Shown here one piece after another: positions 1 through 8,353 of a stretch of DNA of 64,000 nucleotides. Origin of the DNA: Halobacteriales archaeon QS_4_69_31 (lineage in GTDB: Archaea; Halobacteriota; Halobacteria; Halobacteriales; Haloarculaceae); NCBI GenBank assembly GCA_003021655.1, contig PXRP01000016.1, forward strand, positions 1 through 64,000, in the 5' to 3' direction. Below the pieces are notes generated by a model. It did no database searches and was not told the DNA's origin. It was given only the letters and a program-made list of their open reading frames with translations. A program made the translations under genes and the position numbers. How positions within the stretch are numbered: the stretch's first letter is position 1; each line of letters begins with the position of its first letter.

Positions 1-1
1 A

Positions 2-1099
2 CGCTACAAGGTACAGGGGACACTCCCTGACCTCAAATCGTGGTGGGGCGACCTGAACGACGTTCACTCGAAAGTGTTGCAGATGGTCGTCAAGCGCGTA
101 TACGACAACCTCTCGACGCTCAAAGCACAGAAGGAGAACGGACGCGCTGTTGGAATGCTCAAATGGAAGCCGCCTCGGGAGTATCGGTCGCTCACCTACA
201 ACCAATCCGGCTTCAAACTCAAGAATACGAGTGGTCGGCCCGTGTTGTGGTTGAGCAAAATCGGTGAGATTCCGATTCACCTCCACCGAGACATTCCCGA
301 GAACGCGACTATCAAACAGGTCACGGTCAAGCAAGAGACCACGGGCGAGTGGTTCGCCACGTTCGGTATTGACATAGACGAAACCACCCCCGAGAAGCCG
401 GAGAATCCAGAGCGAGTCGTCGGGATTGACGTCGGTATCCTGAAGTACGCACACGATACTGACGGAACCGCCGTCGAGTCGCCGGACTTCTCCGAGGAGC
501 GCGAACGATTGGAACGTGCCCAACGCAAACTTTCGCGGAAGGAACACGGCTCGAACAATTGGGAAGAACAGCGCAAGACGGTTGCCCAACGTCACGCCGA
601 CCTGAAACGCAAGCGCCGAGACTTCCTCCACAAGTTGTCGAATTACTATGCCAGAGAGTATGACGTGGTGGCGGTCGAGGACTTGGACGCGAAGGGATTG
701 ATCGAACTTCCCGGCAACTCGCGGAATCGCGCGGGGGCGGCGTGGGGGACGTTTCTCCGACTGCTCGAATACAAGTGCGAGCGCGAAGGAACGCACTTCG
801 TCGCGGTTGACGCGAAAGACACGACGAAAGGGTGCGCGTCCTGCGGTGTCAAGACGGATAAGCCGCTGTGGGTCCGAGACCACTCGTGTCCGTCGTGTGG
901 GTTTGAAGCGGATAGGGACGCGAATGCGGCGTGGAACATTCTTTCTCGCGGTCTGCAAGACGTAGGAGTGGGATACTCCGAACGAACGCCTGTGGAGACT
1001 GCGCTCCCTACGGACACCGATTCGGTGTCTGCAAAGCGCGTCGTGGAAGCAGGAAGCCCCACCCTCAAAGAGCGAACGGCGTCAGCCGTGAGTGAATAG
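2..1099 (+). CDS. tnpB: RNA-guided endonuclease TnpB (IS200/IS605 family), 5' end outside window
   Basis: The reading frame is open from the first bases of the window, so the N-terminus is missing. The visible part carries the TnpB RuvC-like triad: Asp in GIDVG, Glu in VEDLD, and Asp in the closing DRDANAAWNIL motif. Between the last two lies a four-Cys zinc ribbon (CASC...CPSC). TnpB is the omega-RNA-guided nuclease of IS200/IS605 transposons, homologous to Cas12. No TnpA transposase is visible, but it could lie upstream of the window. The downstream sequence looks like the transposon right end with its RNA scaffold. All catalytic and zinc residues in view are intact, so the gene is probably functional. 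Confidence 0.93.
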   Translation, partial: RYKVQGTLPDLKSWWGDLNDVHSKVLQMVVKRVYDNLSTLKAQKENGRAVGMLKWKPPREYRSLTYNQSGFKLKNTSGRPVLWLSKIGEIPIHLHRDIPENATIKQVTVKQETTGEWFATFGIDIDETTPEKPENPERVVGIDVGILKYAHDTDGTAVESPDFSEERERLERAQRKLSRKEHGSNNWEEQRKTVAQRHADLKRKRRDFLHKLSNYYAREYDVVAVEDLDAKGLIELPGNSRNRAGAAWGTFLRLLEYKCEREGTHFVAVDAKDTTKGCASCGVKTDKPLWVRDHSCPSCGFEADRDANAAWNILSRGLQDVGVGYSERTPVETALPTDTDSVSAKRVVEAGSPTLKERTASAVSE

Positions 1100-1143
1100 G
1101 ATGGGGTAGTTCACCGCTGGCGCGCTCGGCGGGTAACCCGCCG
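1052..1143 (+). ncRNA. Putative omega-RNA 3' scaffold and right end of the tnpB element
   Basis: At the end of tnpB an AGCCCC segment (1055-1060) is followed by a hairpin GAACGGC-GTCA-GCCGTGAG (1074-1092) and then GGGG (1103-1106) that could close an outer stem. A perfect 8-bp inverted repeat with one unpaired base follows (1127-1143, CGGCGGGT/ACCCGCCG). In IS605-type elements the guide RNA overlaps the 3' end of tnpB and runs to the right end, which fits this layout. The exact boundary and guide segment cannot be fixed from sequence alone. Confidence 0.4.
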
Positions 1144-1185
1144 GTAAGGAAACCCCTATAGCCGGGCGTGACCTACCCCGTGAGT

Positions 1186-2097
1186 ATGACGAAACGCCAC
1201 GTCTCGCTCCCGCCGGGCGGCGAGGAGGGCATCCACACGTTCATCGAGGAGGTCGACGCGCGCCTGTCGAGCGACGAGGACACCTGCGACGTCGTCGAGG
1301 ACGTCCTCATCGACCTGATGGGCGACCGCGGGGCCTACGAGGCCTGGCAGTCCGGCGGGGACGTCTCGCCCGCCGAGCGGGTCCGGCTCCAGGGGTACGA
1401 CCCCTGTAACGTCACGCTCGAAAGCGAGTACTACGCCGAGGTGGCAACGATGGACGACCACGAGTTCGAGCGCACGAAGTACCTCCAGTGGCTCTGGCGG
1501 CAGTTCGACGCCACCCCCATGGCCGACAACGTCGAGTTCGCCCTGCGCTTTCGCCGGATGCTCGCCGACCACCTCTTCGAGGAGTGTGGCGACAACTGCC
1601 GGTTCTTCAAGGGGATCTCCTTTACCTACGGCCACAACATCTCCGTCGGGGACAACGTGGTCGTCCACGACGACGTCCACCTGGACGACCGCGGCAAGCT
1701 GACCATCGGCGACCGCGTCTCCATCTCCGACGACGCCCACGTCTACAGCCACGACCACGACGTCGTCGACCAGACCGAGGTGACGAACTTCCACACCATC
1801 ATCGAGGACGACGTCCGGGTCACCTACGACTCGATGGTCCGGGCGGGCGTCCGGATGGGCGAGAACTCCGTCCTCGCGGCCAAGTCCATCGCCCAGCGTG
1901 ACGTCCCGGCCCACCACATCGCCGCCGGGTCGCCCGCCAAGTCCATCGCGGTCACGGACGGCTGGGAGTCCGTCGCCGACCCGCTGGAGGACGCCAACGT
2001 CGACCGTCGCGACCAGCGCCGGATCGAGTACGACCTCCCCGAGGACCTCCCGGTCTTCGACGAGTTCGAGCGTGACCTGAACCCCCCGGACGCCTGA
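1186..2097 (+). CDS. Hexapeptide-repeat (left-handed beta-helix) acyltransferase
   Basis: A 303-aa protein. Residues about 130-250 form the isoleucine-patch pattern of LacA/NodL/maltose O-acetyltransferase relatives (GHNISVGDNVVVHDD, KLTIGDRVSISDDAHV, and a final AAGSPAKSI turn). Such enzymes transfer acetyl groups from acetyl-CoA to sugars or related acceptors; the His-rich loop SHDHD may supply the catalytic His. A long acidic N-terminal part precedes the helix. The ATG at 1186 is preferred over the GTG at 1168 because a TATA-like CTATAG lies about 26 nt upstream, as expected for a leaderless haloarchaeal transcript. The acceptor substrate is unknown. Confidence 0.85.
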   Translation: MTKRHVSLPPGGEEGIHTFIEEVDARLSSDEDTCDVVEDVLIDLMGDRGAYEAWQSGGDVSPAERVRLQGYDPCNVTLESEYYAEVATMDDHEFERTKYLQWLWRQFDATPMADNVEFALRFRRMLADHLFEECGDNCRFFKGISFTYGHNISVGDNVVVHDDVHLDDRGKLTIGDRVSISDDAHVYSHDHDVVDQTEVTNFHTIIEDDVRVTYDSMVRAGVRMGENSVLAAKSIAQRDVPAHHIAAGSPAKSIAVTDGWESVADPLEDANVDRRDQRRIEYDLPEDLPVFDEFERDLNPPDA

Positions 2098-2319
2098 CCG
2101 GACCCGGCGGCTCTGGCGGCGAGCCCCACCCTCGGGCACGTCCCCGGCACGGACGACGAGCCTGGCGTCCCGTCCGCCGACGCGTTCCGTTCGCCGGTCC
2201 TGACTGTGTGCTACCTTCGCCGGTCGCGATAGCTCGCTACCTTCGCCGGTTTCGCGGCGGGCGCTTGGGGCGACCGCCCGGACACAGCACCTATGCGGTA
2301 CGAGGCCGTCCGAGGGGGT

Positions 2320-4440
2320 ATGGACACCGTCGAGGCAGCCGACTACTTCGACCTGGCGTTCCCGTCGGACCCGCGGGTCGCCCCGGACGGGGAGTCGGTC
2401 GCGTTCGTCCGGACAGTGCCGAGCGACGACGAGACCACCGAGTCGACCGTCTACCTCGCGTCGACCGGCGGCGGCGACCCGCGGCGGTTCACCGTCGCGG
2501 AGGGCCGGGACAGCGAGCCGCGGTTCTCGCCGTCGGGCGACCGCCTGGCGTTCGTCTCGACGCGGGGCGGCGACGACGACCGCGCGCAACTGTGGGTCGT
2601 CCCCACCGACGGCGGCGAGGCCCGCCAGGTCACGGACGTCGTCGGCGGCGTCTCCGGGGTCGCCTGGGGGCCGGCGGGCGAGCGGATCGCCTTCCTGCAG
2701 GAGGCGAGCGCCGAGGACCGCGAGTCGGGTCGGGACCTGGCGGTCCCCGAGGGGTTCGAACCCGAGGACCCGGACCCGCGGGTCATCGACCGGACGGTCT
2801 ACCGGGCGGCCCAGAGGTACTTCGACGGGACCCGCTCGCACGTCTACGTCGTCGCGCTCGGCGGGGACGCGCCCGGCAACGACGACGAGGTCCGGCGCGT
2901 GACCGACGGCGACGTCGACTTCCGGTCGCCGTCGTGGGGGGGCGGCGACACGCTGTACTACGCCGAGGAGGTCGGCGCGGACCCCGACGACAGCATCGAG
3001 TACGCCCTCGTCGCCCACGACCTGGCGAGCGACGAGGCCGACCGCCTCCACCGGACGACGGCGTCGATGCCGGTGGTGGCGGCGACGGCCGACGGGCGGG
3101 TCGCCCACACCTCCCAGGAGCCCGACCGGGCGTCGCTGCGTCCGACCGAACTCCACGTCTTCGACCGTGAGTCGGGCGAGGTGGCCGACGCGACGGCGGC
3201 GCTCGACCGGTCGCTGGGCTACGACGTCGACCCGCAGTGGGGGCCCGACGGGGAGTTTCTGTACGTCACGGCCGCCGACGCGGGGAGCGTGCCGGTGTGG
3301 CGGGTCCCGTGGGCGGGCGGCGACCCCGAGCGGGTCGTCGCCGACGGCCACGTCTCGGCCGTCGACGTCGGGTCGGACCTGGTCGCGTTCGCCCGGAGCG
3401 AGTGGGACCACCCCGGCGACGTCTTCGTCGCCACGAAGGGCGGCGGCGAGACCAACCGCCTCACCCGCCTCAACAGCGACTACCTCGACGGACGGGCGGT
3501 CGCACGCCCCGAGGAACTGCGCGTCGAGACCGGCGGCGACGTCGCGCCGACGACCGCGGACGGCGAGGCGGCGGCCGACGGCACCGAACTCCAGGTCTGG
3601 GTGCTCACGCCGCCGTCGTTCGGCGATTTGAACGACGGGGACGAGCAGTTGCCGCTGGTCGTCGAGGTCCACGGCGGGCCACACGCCATGTGGTCGACCG
3701 CGGGGACGATGTGGCACGAGTTCCAGACGCTCGCGGCGCGGGGCTACGCCGTCTTCTGGTCGAACCCCCGCGGGTCGACGGGGTACGGCGAGGCCTTCGC
3801 CGCCGCCATCGCGGACGACTGGGGCGCGACCACGGCCGCCGACGTCCTGGCGGGGGTCGACAGCGTGACCGACCGCCCCGGGGTCGACGCCGACCAGGTG
3901 TTTCTCACCGGCGGGTCCTTCGGCGGGTTCATGGCCGCGTGGCTGGTCGGCACCACCGACCGGTTCGAGGCCGCCGTCAGCCAGCGCGGCGTCTACGACC
4001 TCGTGGGCTTTTACGGGTCGACCGACGCCGCCTACAAACTCGTCGAGGGCGACTTCGGCGCGACGCCGTGGGACGACCACGGGGGGCTCTGGGAGAAGTC
4101 GCCGGTCGCCTACTGCGACCGGGTGACGACGCCGACGCTCGTGCTCCACAGCGACGAGGATTACCGGACGCCCGCCAACACGGCCGAACTGTTCCACCGC
4201 GGCCTCCGGAAACACGGCGTCGACACCCGCCTGGTCCGGTACCCCCGCGAGGGACACGAACTCTCCCGGTCGGGCGAACCCGGCCACGTCGTCGACCGCC
4301 TCGAACGGATCGCACGCTGGTTCGACGGCTACTCCGAGTACCACGACGCCGCGCGCGCACTCGACCGCCCCACCGACGCGGGGCTGACCGCGGGCGCCGA
4401 CGAGGACGACGGGGACGCCGAAAGCGCCGACGGGGAGTGA
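2320..4440 (+). CDS. S9 family peptidase (acylaminoacyl-peptidase / prolyl oligopeptidase type)
   Basis: A 706-aa cytoplasmic serine peptidase. The N-terminal 400 residues repeat WD40/TolB-like blades (for example SPSGDRLAFVS, WGPDGEFLYVT) that form the beta-propeller gating substrate entry. The C-terminal third is an alpha/beta hydrolase with nucleophile Ser533 in GGSFGG, Asp614 in HSDEDYRTP and His646 in REGHELS, the complete S9 triad. The ATG at 2320 matches the usual family start (MDTVEAADY); an upstream in-frame ATG at 2293 adds nine residues. It probably hydrolyses short peptides or removes acylated N-terminal residues. It is transcribed alone. Confidence 0.92.
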   Translation: MDTVEAADYFDLAFPSDPRVAPDGESVAFVRTVPSDDETTESTVYLASTGGGDPRRFTVAEGRDSEPRFSPSGDRLAFVSTRGGDDDRAQLWVVPTDGGEARQVTDVVGGVSGVAWGPAGERIAFLQEASAEDRESGRDLAVPEGFEPEDPDPRVIDRTVYRAAQRYFDGTRSHVYVVALGGDAPGNDDEVRRVTDGDVDFRSPSWGGGDTLYYAEEVGADPDDSIEYALVAHDLASDEADRLHRTTASMPVVAATADGRVAHTSQEPDRASLRPTELHVFDRESGEVADATAALDRSLGYDVDPQWGPDGEFLYVTAADAGSVPVWRVPWAGGDPERVVADGHVSAVDVGSDLVAFARSEWDHPGDVFVATKGGGETNRLTRLNSDYLDGRAVARPEELRVETGGDVAPTTADGEAAADGTELQVWVLTPPSFGDLNDGDEQLPLVVEVHGGPHAMWSTAGTMWHEFQTLAARGYAVFWSNPRGSTGYGEAFAAAIADDWGATTAADVLAGVDSVTDRPGVDADQVFLTGGSFGGFMAAWLVGTTDRFEAAVSQRGVYDLVGFYGSTDAAYKLVEGDFGATPWDDHGGLWEKSPVAYCDRVTTPTLVLHSDEDYRTPANTAELFHRGLRKHGVDTRLVRYPREGHELSRSGEPGHVVDRLERIARWFDGYSEYHDAARALDRPTDAGLTAGADEDDGDAESADGE

Positions 4441-4453
4441 CGTCCGTCGGCCG

Positions 4454-4645
4454 CTACGAGTCCCGGTCGTCGAGTTCGAAGGCGAGCCGGCCGCCGTCGT
4501 CGGCGACGCCGCCGCGCTCGCGGGTCCGGTCGCCGTCGACCTCGACGCGGTAGCCGTACAGCGTCGCCTCGCCCTCGCGGAGTTGGGCCGCGACCGCCCC
4601 GAGTTCCTCGGCGAGGCGGGCCTCGCGGGTGTGGTCGTCGGTCAC
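4454..4645 (-). CDS. Small acidic haloarchaeal protein downstream of thiE
   Basis: A 63-aa frame starting GTG that overlaps the thiE stop codon in a GTGA junction, so it is probably translationally coupled to thiE. It contains a predicted helix (REARLAEELGAVAAQLREG) followed by a beta-rich part with an aromatic GYRVEV strand. It is strongly acidic, as expected for a haloarchaeal cytosolic protein. I do not recognise a named family and assign no function; the coupling suggests co-expression with thiamine synthesis. Confidence 0.55.
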   Translation of the reverse strand: MTDDHTREARLAEELGAVAAQLREGEATLYGYRVEVDGDRTRERGGVADDGGRLAFELDDRDS

Positions 4646-5280
4646 CGTCGCCCCTCCTCGACGGCCGCGGCGATGTCGCGGGTCGCCGCTTCGGGGTCCT
4701 CGGCTCGCGTGATGGCCGTGATGACCGCGACGCCGTCGGCGCCGGCCCCGACGACGGGGGCGGCGTTGTCGGCGGTGATGCCGCCGATACCGACCACGGG
4801 GATGTCGATGGCGGCAGCGATGTCGCCGACGCGCTCGGGGCCGACCGCGTACTCGTCGTCGTCGATGTCGTCTTTCGACCCCGTCTCGTAGACGGCGCCG
4901 ACCCCGAGGTAGTCGGCGCCGGCGTTCTCGGCGGCGATGGCGTCGTCGACGAACGAGACAGAGCGGCCGACGAGCGCGTCCGCGCCCAGCGCCTCGCGGG
5001 CGACCGGGAGGGGGAGGTCCTCGTCGCCGAGGTGGACGCCGTCGGCGTCGACCGCCCGGGCGAGGTCGACGCGGTCGTTGACGACGAACGTCACGCCGGC
5101 CTCGCGGGTCAGCGCCCGGAGCTGGCGGCCGAGGTGGTAGCGCTCCCGGGCGCTCCGGCCTTTCTCCCGGAGCTGGACGACGTCGACGCCGCCGGCGATG
5201 GCCGCCTTGACGACCTCGCGGGTGGTCCTGCCCGCCGAGAGGCTCTCCTGGGTCACGAGATAGACGCCCCAGTCGTGCAT
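4642..5280 (-). CDS. thiE: Thiamine-phosphate synthase
   Basis: A 212-aa TIM-barrel enzyme of normal ThiE length that joins HMP-pyrophosphate and thiazole phosphate to give thiamine monophosphate. Recognisable segments are the diphosphate-binding VQLREKG, the FVVNDRVDLA strand, DGVHLG, GRSVSF and the C-terminal phosphate loop VGIGGITADNA. The ATG at 5280 (MHDWGVYLVT) is preferred: upstream in-frame sequence is Arg-rich and unlike ThiE. It is followed directly by a small overlapping gene. Confidence 0.95.
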   Translation of the reverse strand: MHDWGVYLVTQESLSAGRTTREVVKAAIAGGVDVVQLREKGRSARERYHLGRQLRALTREAGVTFVVNDRVDLARAVDADGVHLGDEDLPLPVAREALGADALVGRSVSFVDDAIAAENAGADYLGVGAVYETGSKDDIDDDEYAVGPERVGDIAAAIDIPVVGIGGITADNAAPVVGAGADGVAVITAITRAEDPEAATRDIAAAVEEGRR

Positions 5281-5396
5281 GTCTCCACCTAAAACGCCGA
5301 GCTTTCTGTGTGTTTCGTCTTCGACGCCGTCGCGGCGCCTCGACCCGAACGACCTGTTTCGGGGGTTCGACCGGGGAGACGAATAGCGGGCGTCGC

Positions 5397-5560
5397 CAAG
5401 ACGGCAAGAGAGACGCTGGGCGCGCAACCGCGGCTCGTCCAGGGGCTGGTCGGCGGGCTGGTCATCGCCGGGCTGAACCTCCTGGGGGCGTCGCTCGTGC
5501 TCGTCTGGCGGGACCCCTCCGAGCGCGCGCTCGACGGGGCGCTGGGCTTTGCCGCCGCCG
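5397..5560 (+). pseudogene. N-terminal remnant of a ZIP-family metal transporter
   Basis: The frame beginning near 5397 encodes RLVQGLVGGLVIAGLNLLG and then WRDPSERALDGALGFAA, which I recognise as the first transmembrane segment and loop of haloarchaeal ZIP permeases. The similarity stops at about 5560, well before the remaining membrane helices and metal-binding motifs. No start codon is present at the expected position. This is a roughly 55-codon fragment left by deletion. It lies 290 bp upstream of the first metal-handling cassette gene. Confidence 0.6.
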
Positions 5561-5641
5561 GTGTCGCGTCCGGCCGCGGTGACTCGCCCGCGGCCGTCGC
5601 CCGGTCGACAGGGTTACTGACCTCGCGTCCCTACCGTCGGC

Positions 5642-5800
5642 ATGACCTACCGGACGACACTCGGCTGGTCGCTGCTCTCCTCGGGGGTCGTGACGCTCGT
5701 GCTCGCCGCCCTCCCGGGCAGTGACGTGCTGTGGGGCATCGGCCTCTGCGTGCTCGGCGTCGCCGTCCTCTACGCGCGCCGGTCCGGACGCTCGCCGTGA
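5642..5800 (+). CDS. Small two-helix membrane protein
   Basis: A 52-aa protein starting MTYRTTLGWSLLSSGV. It has two hydrophobic helices separated by a short PGSDVLWG turn and a basic C-terminus (RRSGRS), which suggests both termini are cytoplasmic. The gene lies between the ZIP remnant and the first DyP-like gene, 52 bp before the latter. No function can be assigned. Composition and clean hydrophobic periodicity support it as a real gene. Confidence 0.5.
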   Translation: MTYRTTLGWSLLSSGVVTLVLAALPGSDVLWGIGLCVLGVAVLYARRSGRSP

Positions 5801-5852
5801 CGCCCCTCAGCAGACCAGAACCCCCTTGACCGACCGGTCCTAACGGCCGCCA

Positions 5853-7145
5853 ATGCCACCGAGCCGGATCCCCAGACGGGAGTTCGTCAAGACCGCGGTC
5901 GCCATCGGCGGTACCGCCGCCCTCTCGGCGTGTCTCGGCCGCGAGGACCCCGACCTCCCGCGGGGAGACCCGTCCGGCTACCCGCGCCGCCAGCACGCCT
6001 GGAACGGGGCGCTGCCGACCGACGACCACGGCAACGACGTGCCGCCCCGCCACCACGTCGTCCGCCTGCTCGATTACCGGGGCGAGGTCCCGACCGACGC
6101 CGACCGCGAGACGGTCGAGGCCGCCCTCCGGTCGCTCGAACGCGCCTATCCCCGCAGTCACGAGACCGACGGGGGCCGCCGGGTCGGCCTCCTCTCGACG
6201 GTCGCGTACTCGCCGTCGTACTTCGAGCGGTTCGACGCCCCCCTCGACGGGGTGGACCTGCCGGCGCCGGAACCGCTGGCGCCCTTCGAGGACCCGACGC
6301 CCGACGACCCCGACGCCGCGGTCCACCTCGCGAGCGACTACGGGTCGGTCGTTCTGGCCGCCGAGGAGGCGCTGCTGGGCGAGCGCGAGACGGTCAACGG
6401 CGTCGAGGTGGACGCCGACCTCTCGGGGGTGTTCGCCGGCGCGGACCTCGCGGGGGACGGCCGCACCCGGCGGACGGGCTTTATCGGCGCGGGCCTGCCC
6501 GCCGACCACCAGGACGTCGAGGGGGTCCCCGACTCCGAGCCCGTCCCCGAGGAGTCGCCGCTGTACATGGGCTTCGAGTCCGGCTTCGAGGGGAGCCAGG
6601 CGACCGAGGACCGCGTGACCGTCGACTCCGGACCGTTCGCCGGCGGGACGACCCAGCACCTCTCGCAGATCCGTCTCAACCTCCAGCAGTGGTACGAACA
6701 GGACTCCCGGGAGCACCGCGAGTCGGTGATGTTCTGCCCGGTCCACGCCGAGGAGGGCCGCATCGAGGGGACCGGCGAGAACCTCGGGGCCGCGAACCGG
6801 GTGGCCGACTGTGCCGACGACGTCGCGGCCGACGCCGCCGAGTCCGGGAAGGTCGGCCACGCACAGAAGGTCGCCCGCGCCAGGGAGGACGGCCGGCCCC
6901 GCATCCTCCGGCGGGACTTCGACTCGACCGACGACGGCCGCGCGACGGTCCACTTCCTGTCGCTGCAGTCGGACATCGGCGAGTTCGTCGCGACCAGGGA
7001 GGCGATGAACGGCACCGACGTGGCCGACTCGGCGGCCGTCGGGCAGCGGTCGAACAACGGCATTCTCCAGTACATCAGCGTCGAACGCCGCGGCAACTAC
7101 CTCGTCCCGCCGCGTGACCGGCGGGCGCTCCCGGCGCCGGACTGA
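5853..7145 (+). CDS. DyP-peroxidase-like Tat lipoprotein (cassette copy 1)
   Basis: A 430-aa exported protein with a Tat motif (PRREFVK) and lipobox Cys27 (LSAC), so it is anchored outside the cell. The C-terminal half follows the dye-decolorizing peroxidase layout: SGPFAGGTTQHLSQIRLNLQ resembles the DyP segment GGSYLVVRRIRM; His336 in VGHAQKV fits the proximal haem ligand; Arg353/354 in RILRRDF fits the distal Arg; LVPPRDR matches the final FAVPP strand. The GxxDG motif reads GFESG (240-244), so the distal Asp is Ser243. The family role is haem-dependent peroxidation or iron release, as in EfeB; here activity is uncertain. A P19-like gene follows 61 bp downstream. It is paralogous to 13932-15242. 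Confidence 0.75.
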   Translation: MPPSRIPRREFVKTAVAIGGTAALSACLGREDPDLPRGDPSGYPRRQHAWNGALPTDDHGNDVPPRHHVVRLLDYRGEVPTDADRETVEAALRSLERAYPRSHETDGGRRVGLLSTVAYSPSYFERFDAPLDGVDLPAPEPLAPFEDPTPDDPDAAVHLASDYGSVVLAAEEALLGERETVNGVEVDADLSGVFAGADLAGDGRTRRTGFIGAGLPADHQDVEGVPDSEPVPEESPLYMGFESGFEGSQATEDRVTVDSGPFAGGTTQHLSQIRLNLQQWYEQDSREHRESVMFCPVHAEEGRIEGTGENLGAANRVADCADDVAADAAESGKVGHAQKVARAREDGRPRILRRDFDSTDDGRATVHFLSLQSDIGEFVATREAMNGTDVADSAAVGQRSNNGILQYISVERRGNYLVPPRDRRALPAPD

Positions 7146-7206
7146 GTCGGTGGCGACGCCGGCGCGAGACCGGAAGCCGTTTTTCCGACCGGCGAGTAGC
7201 CCCGGT

Positions 7207-8346
7207 ATGGACAGACGGCAGTTCCTCGCCGCGGGTGGGGCGGCGGCCGCGGCCGGCCTGGCGGGGTGTCGCTCGATGTTCCAGACGCGGTCGGCGCGCT
7301 CGCCGCCGCTGGTCGAGGACCGCCCCGACGCAGTCTACTACCCTACGCACGTCGAGGGGATGAAGATGGTCGGGGCGACCGAGGCCGGCGACTACGGCGT
7401 CGCGCTCACCTACAGTTTCCCCCACCGGTTCTGGCTGGTCGACGGCGAGGAGACCACCAAGGTCGCGGTCCGCGGCGAGGACTCGCTGCACATGATGAGC
7501 GTCGTCTGGGACCGCGAGACCGGGACTGTCGTCCCCAACAGCAGTATCAAGACGACCGTCAGCGCGGACGGCGAGGTCGTCGCCGAGAAACCGCTGTGGT
7601 CGATGCTCTCCCAGAACATGGGCGTCCACGCCGGCGACAACATCGCGCTGGACGGCGACGGGACCTACGAGGTGGACCTGGAGATCGGCCCGGTCTCGGC
7701 CCGCCGGACCGGCGCCGTCGCCGACCGCTTCGACGAACTGACCACCGCGTCGTTCACACTGGCGTTCCGGCAGTCCACGCTGGAGGACATCTCCTTCGAG
7801 CGCCTCCCCGACAAGCAAGGCGAGAAGGGAGCCGTCGAGGGGATGGAGATGGGCGACGTGCCGGTCGCGCGGGCTCCCGACCCCGATTCGCTCCCGGGGA
7901 CGGCCGTGGGGACCGCCGAGAGCGGCGGCGCGCGGGTCGTCGCGGTGCGTCTCTCGACGCCGCCGGCGGGCGTCGGCCGCGAGGACGAGAGCGAGAACGA
8001 GAGCGCGGGCGAGAGCGAGAGCGAGAGCGCGGGCGAGAGCGAGAGCGAGAGCGCGGGCGAGAGCGAGAGCGGCTACCTGGCCGTCTCGCCGCGGACGCCC
8101 TACAACCAGTACCCGCTCGCGTTCACGACGGTGTCGGCGACGGTGACCCGCGAGGGAGACGAGGTGTTCGCCGGCCGCCTCGACCCGACGTTCGACCCCG
8201 ACCTGGGGTATCACTACGGCGGCGTGGCCGACCTCGCGTCGGGGGACGACCTGACGCTCTCGGTGGACCTGCCGCCACAGCTCGCACGCCACGAGGGTTA
8301 CGAGACCGCCTTCCTCTCGTTCGAGGATGTCTCGATGACGGTCTGA
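7207..8346 (+). CDS. P19-like metal-binding Tat lipoprotein (cassette copy 1)
   Basis: A 379-aa protein with Tat motif DRRQFLA and lipobox Cys21. Residues about 45-190 resemble the P19/Tpd periplasmic iron-transport family. WSMLSQNMGVHAGDN (Met133, Met138, His141) aligns with the metal-site segment PMVADDGPHYGAN of Campylobacter P19, and SLHMMSVVWD fits the other ligand strand. A second similar beta domain follows (GYHYGG, His336; ARHEGYETAF). Between them lies an Asp/Glu/Ser-rich insert that copy 2 lacks. The ATG at 7207 gives the proper signal peptide. It is likely cotranscribed with the upstream DyP-like gene. Iron or copper binding is inferred from family. Confidence 0.75.
   Translation: MDRRQFLAAGGAAAAAGLAGCRSMFQTRSARSPPLVEDRPDAVYYPTHVEGMKMVGATEAGDYGVALTYSFPHRFWLVDGEETTKVAVRGEDSLHMMSVVWDRETGTVVPNSSIKTTVSADGEVVAEKPLWSMLSQNMGVHAGDNIALDGDGTYEVDLEIGPVSARRTGAVADRFDELTTASFTLAFRQSTLEDISFERLPDKQGEKGAVEGMEMGDVPVARAPDPDSLPGTAVGTAESGGARVVAVRLSTPPAGVGREDESENESAGESESESAGESESESAGESESGYLAVSPRTPYNQYPLAFTTVSATVTREGDEVFAGRLDPTFDPDLGYHYGGVADLASGDDLTLSVDLPPQLARHEGYETAFLSFEDVSMTV
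7984..8070 (+). repeat. 24-bp in-frame tandem repeat encoding AGESESES units
   Basis: The unit GCGGGCGAGAGCGAGAGC plus a further GAGAGC is repeated nearly perfectly about three times, giving a Glu/Ser-rich linker in the P19-like protein. The paralogue has only a short DADG linker at this place, so the repeat is a recent, lineage-specific expansion. Confidence 0.85.
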
Positions 8347-8353
8347 GCGACAC

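Noticed and set aside
1156-4344. A very long open frame on the minus strand opposite the acetyltransferase and S9 peptidase genes
   Set aside because: It is the complement of well-supported genes; its translation is Arg/Val/Gly-rich with no domain, a usual artefact of high-GC third positions.
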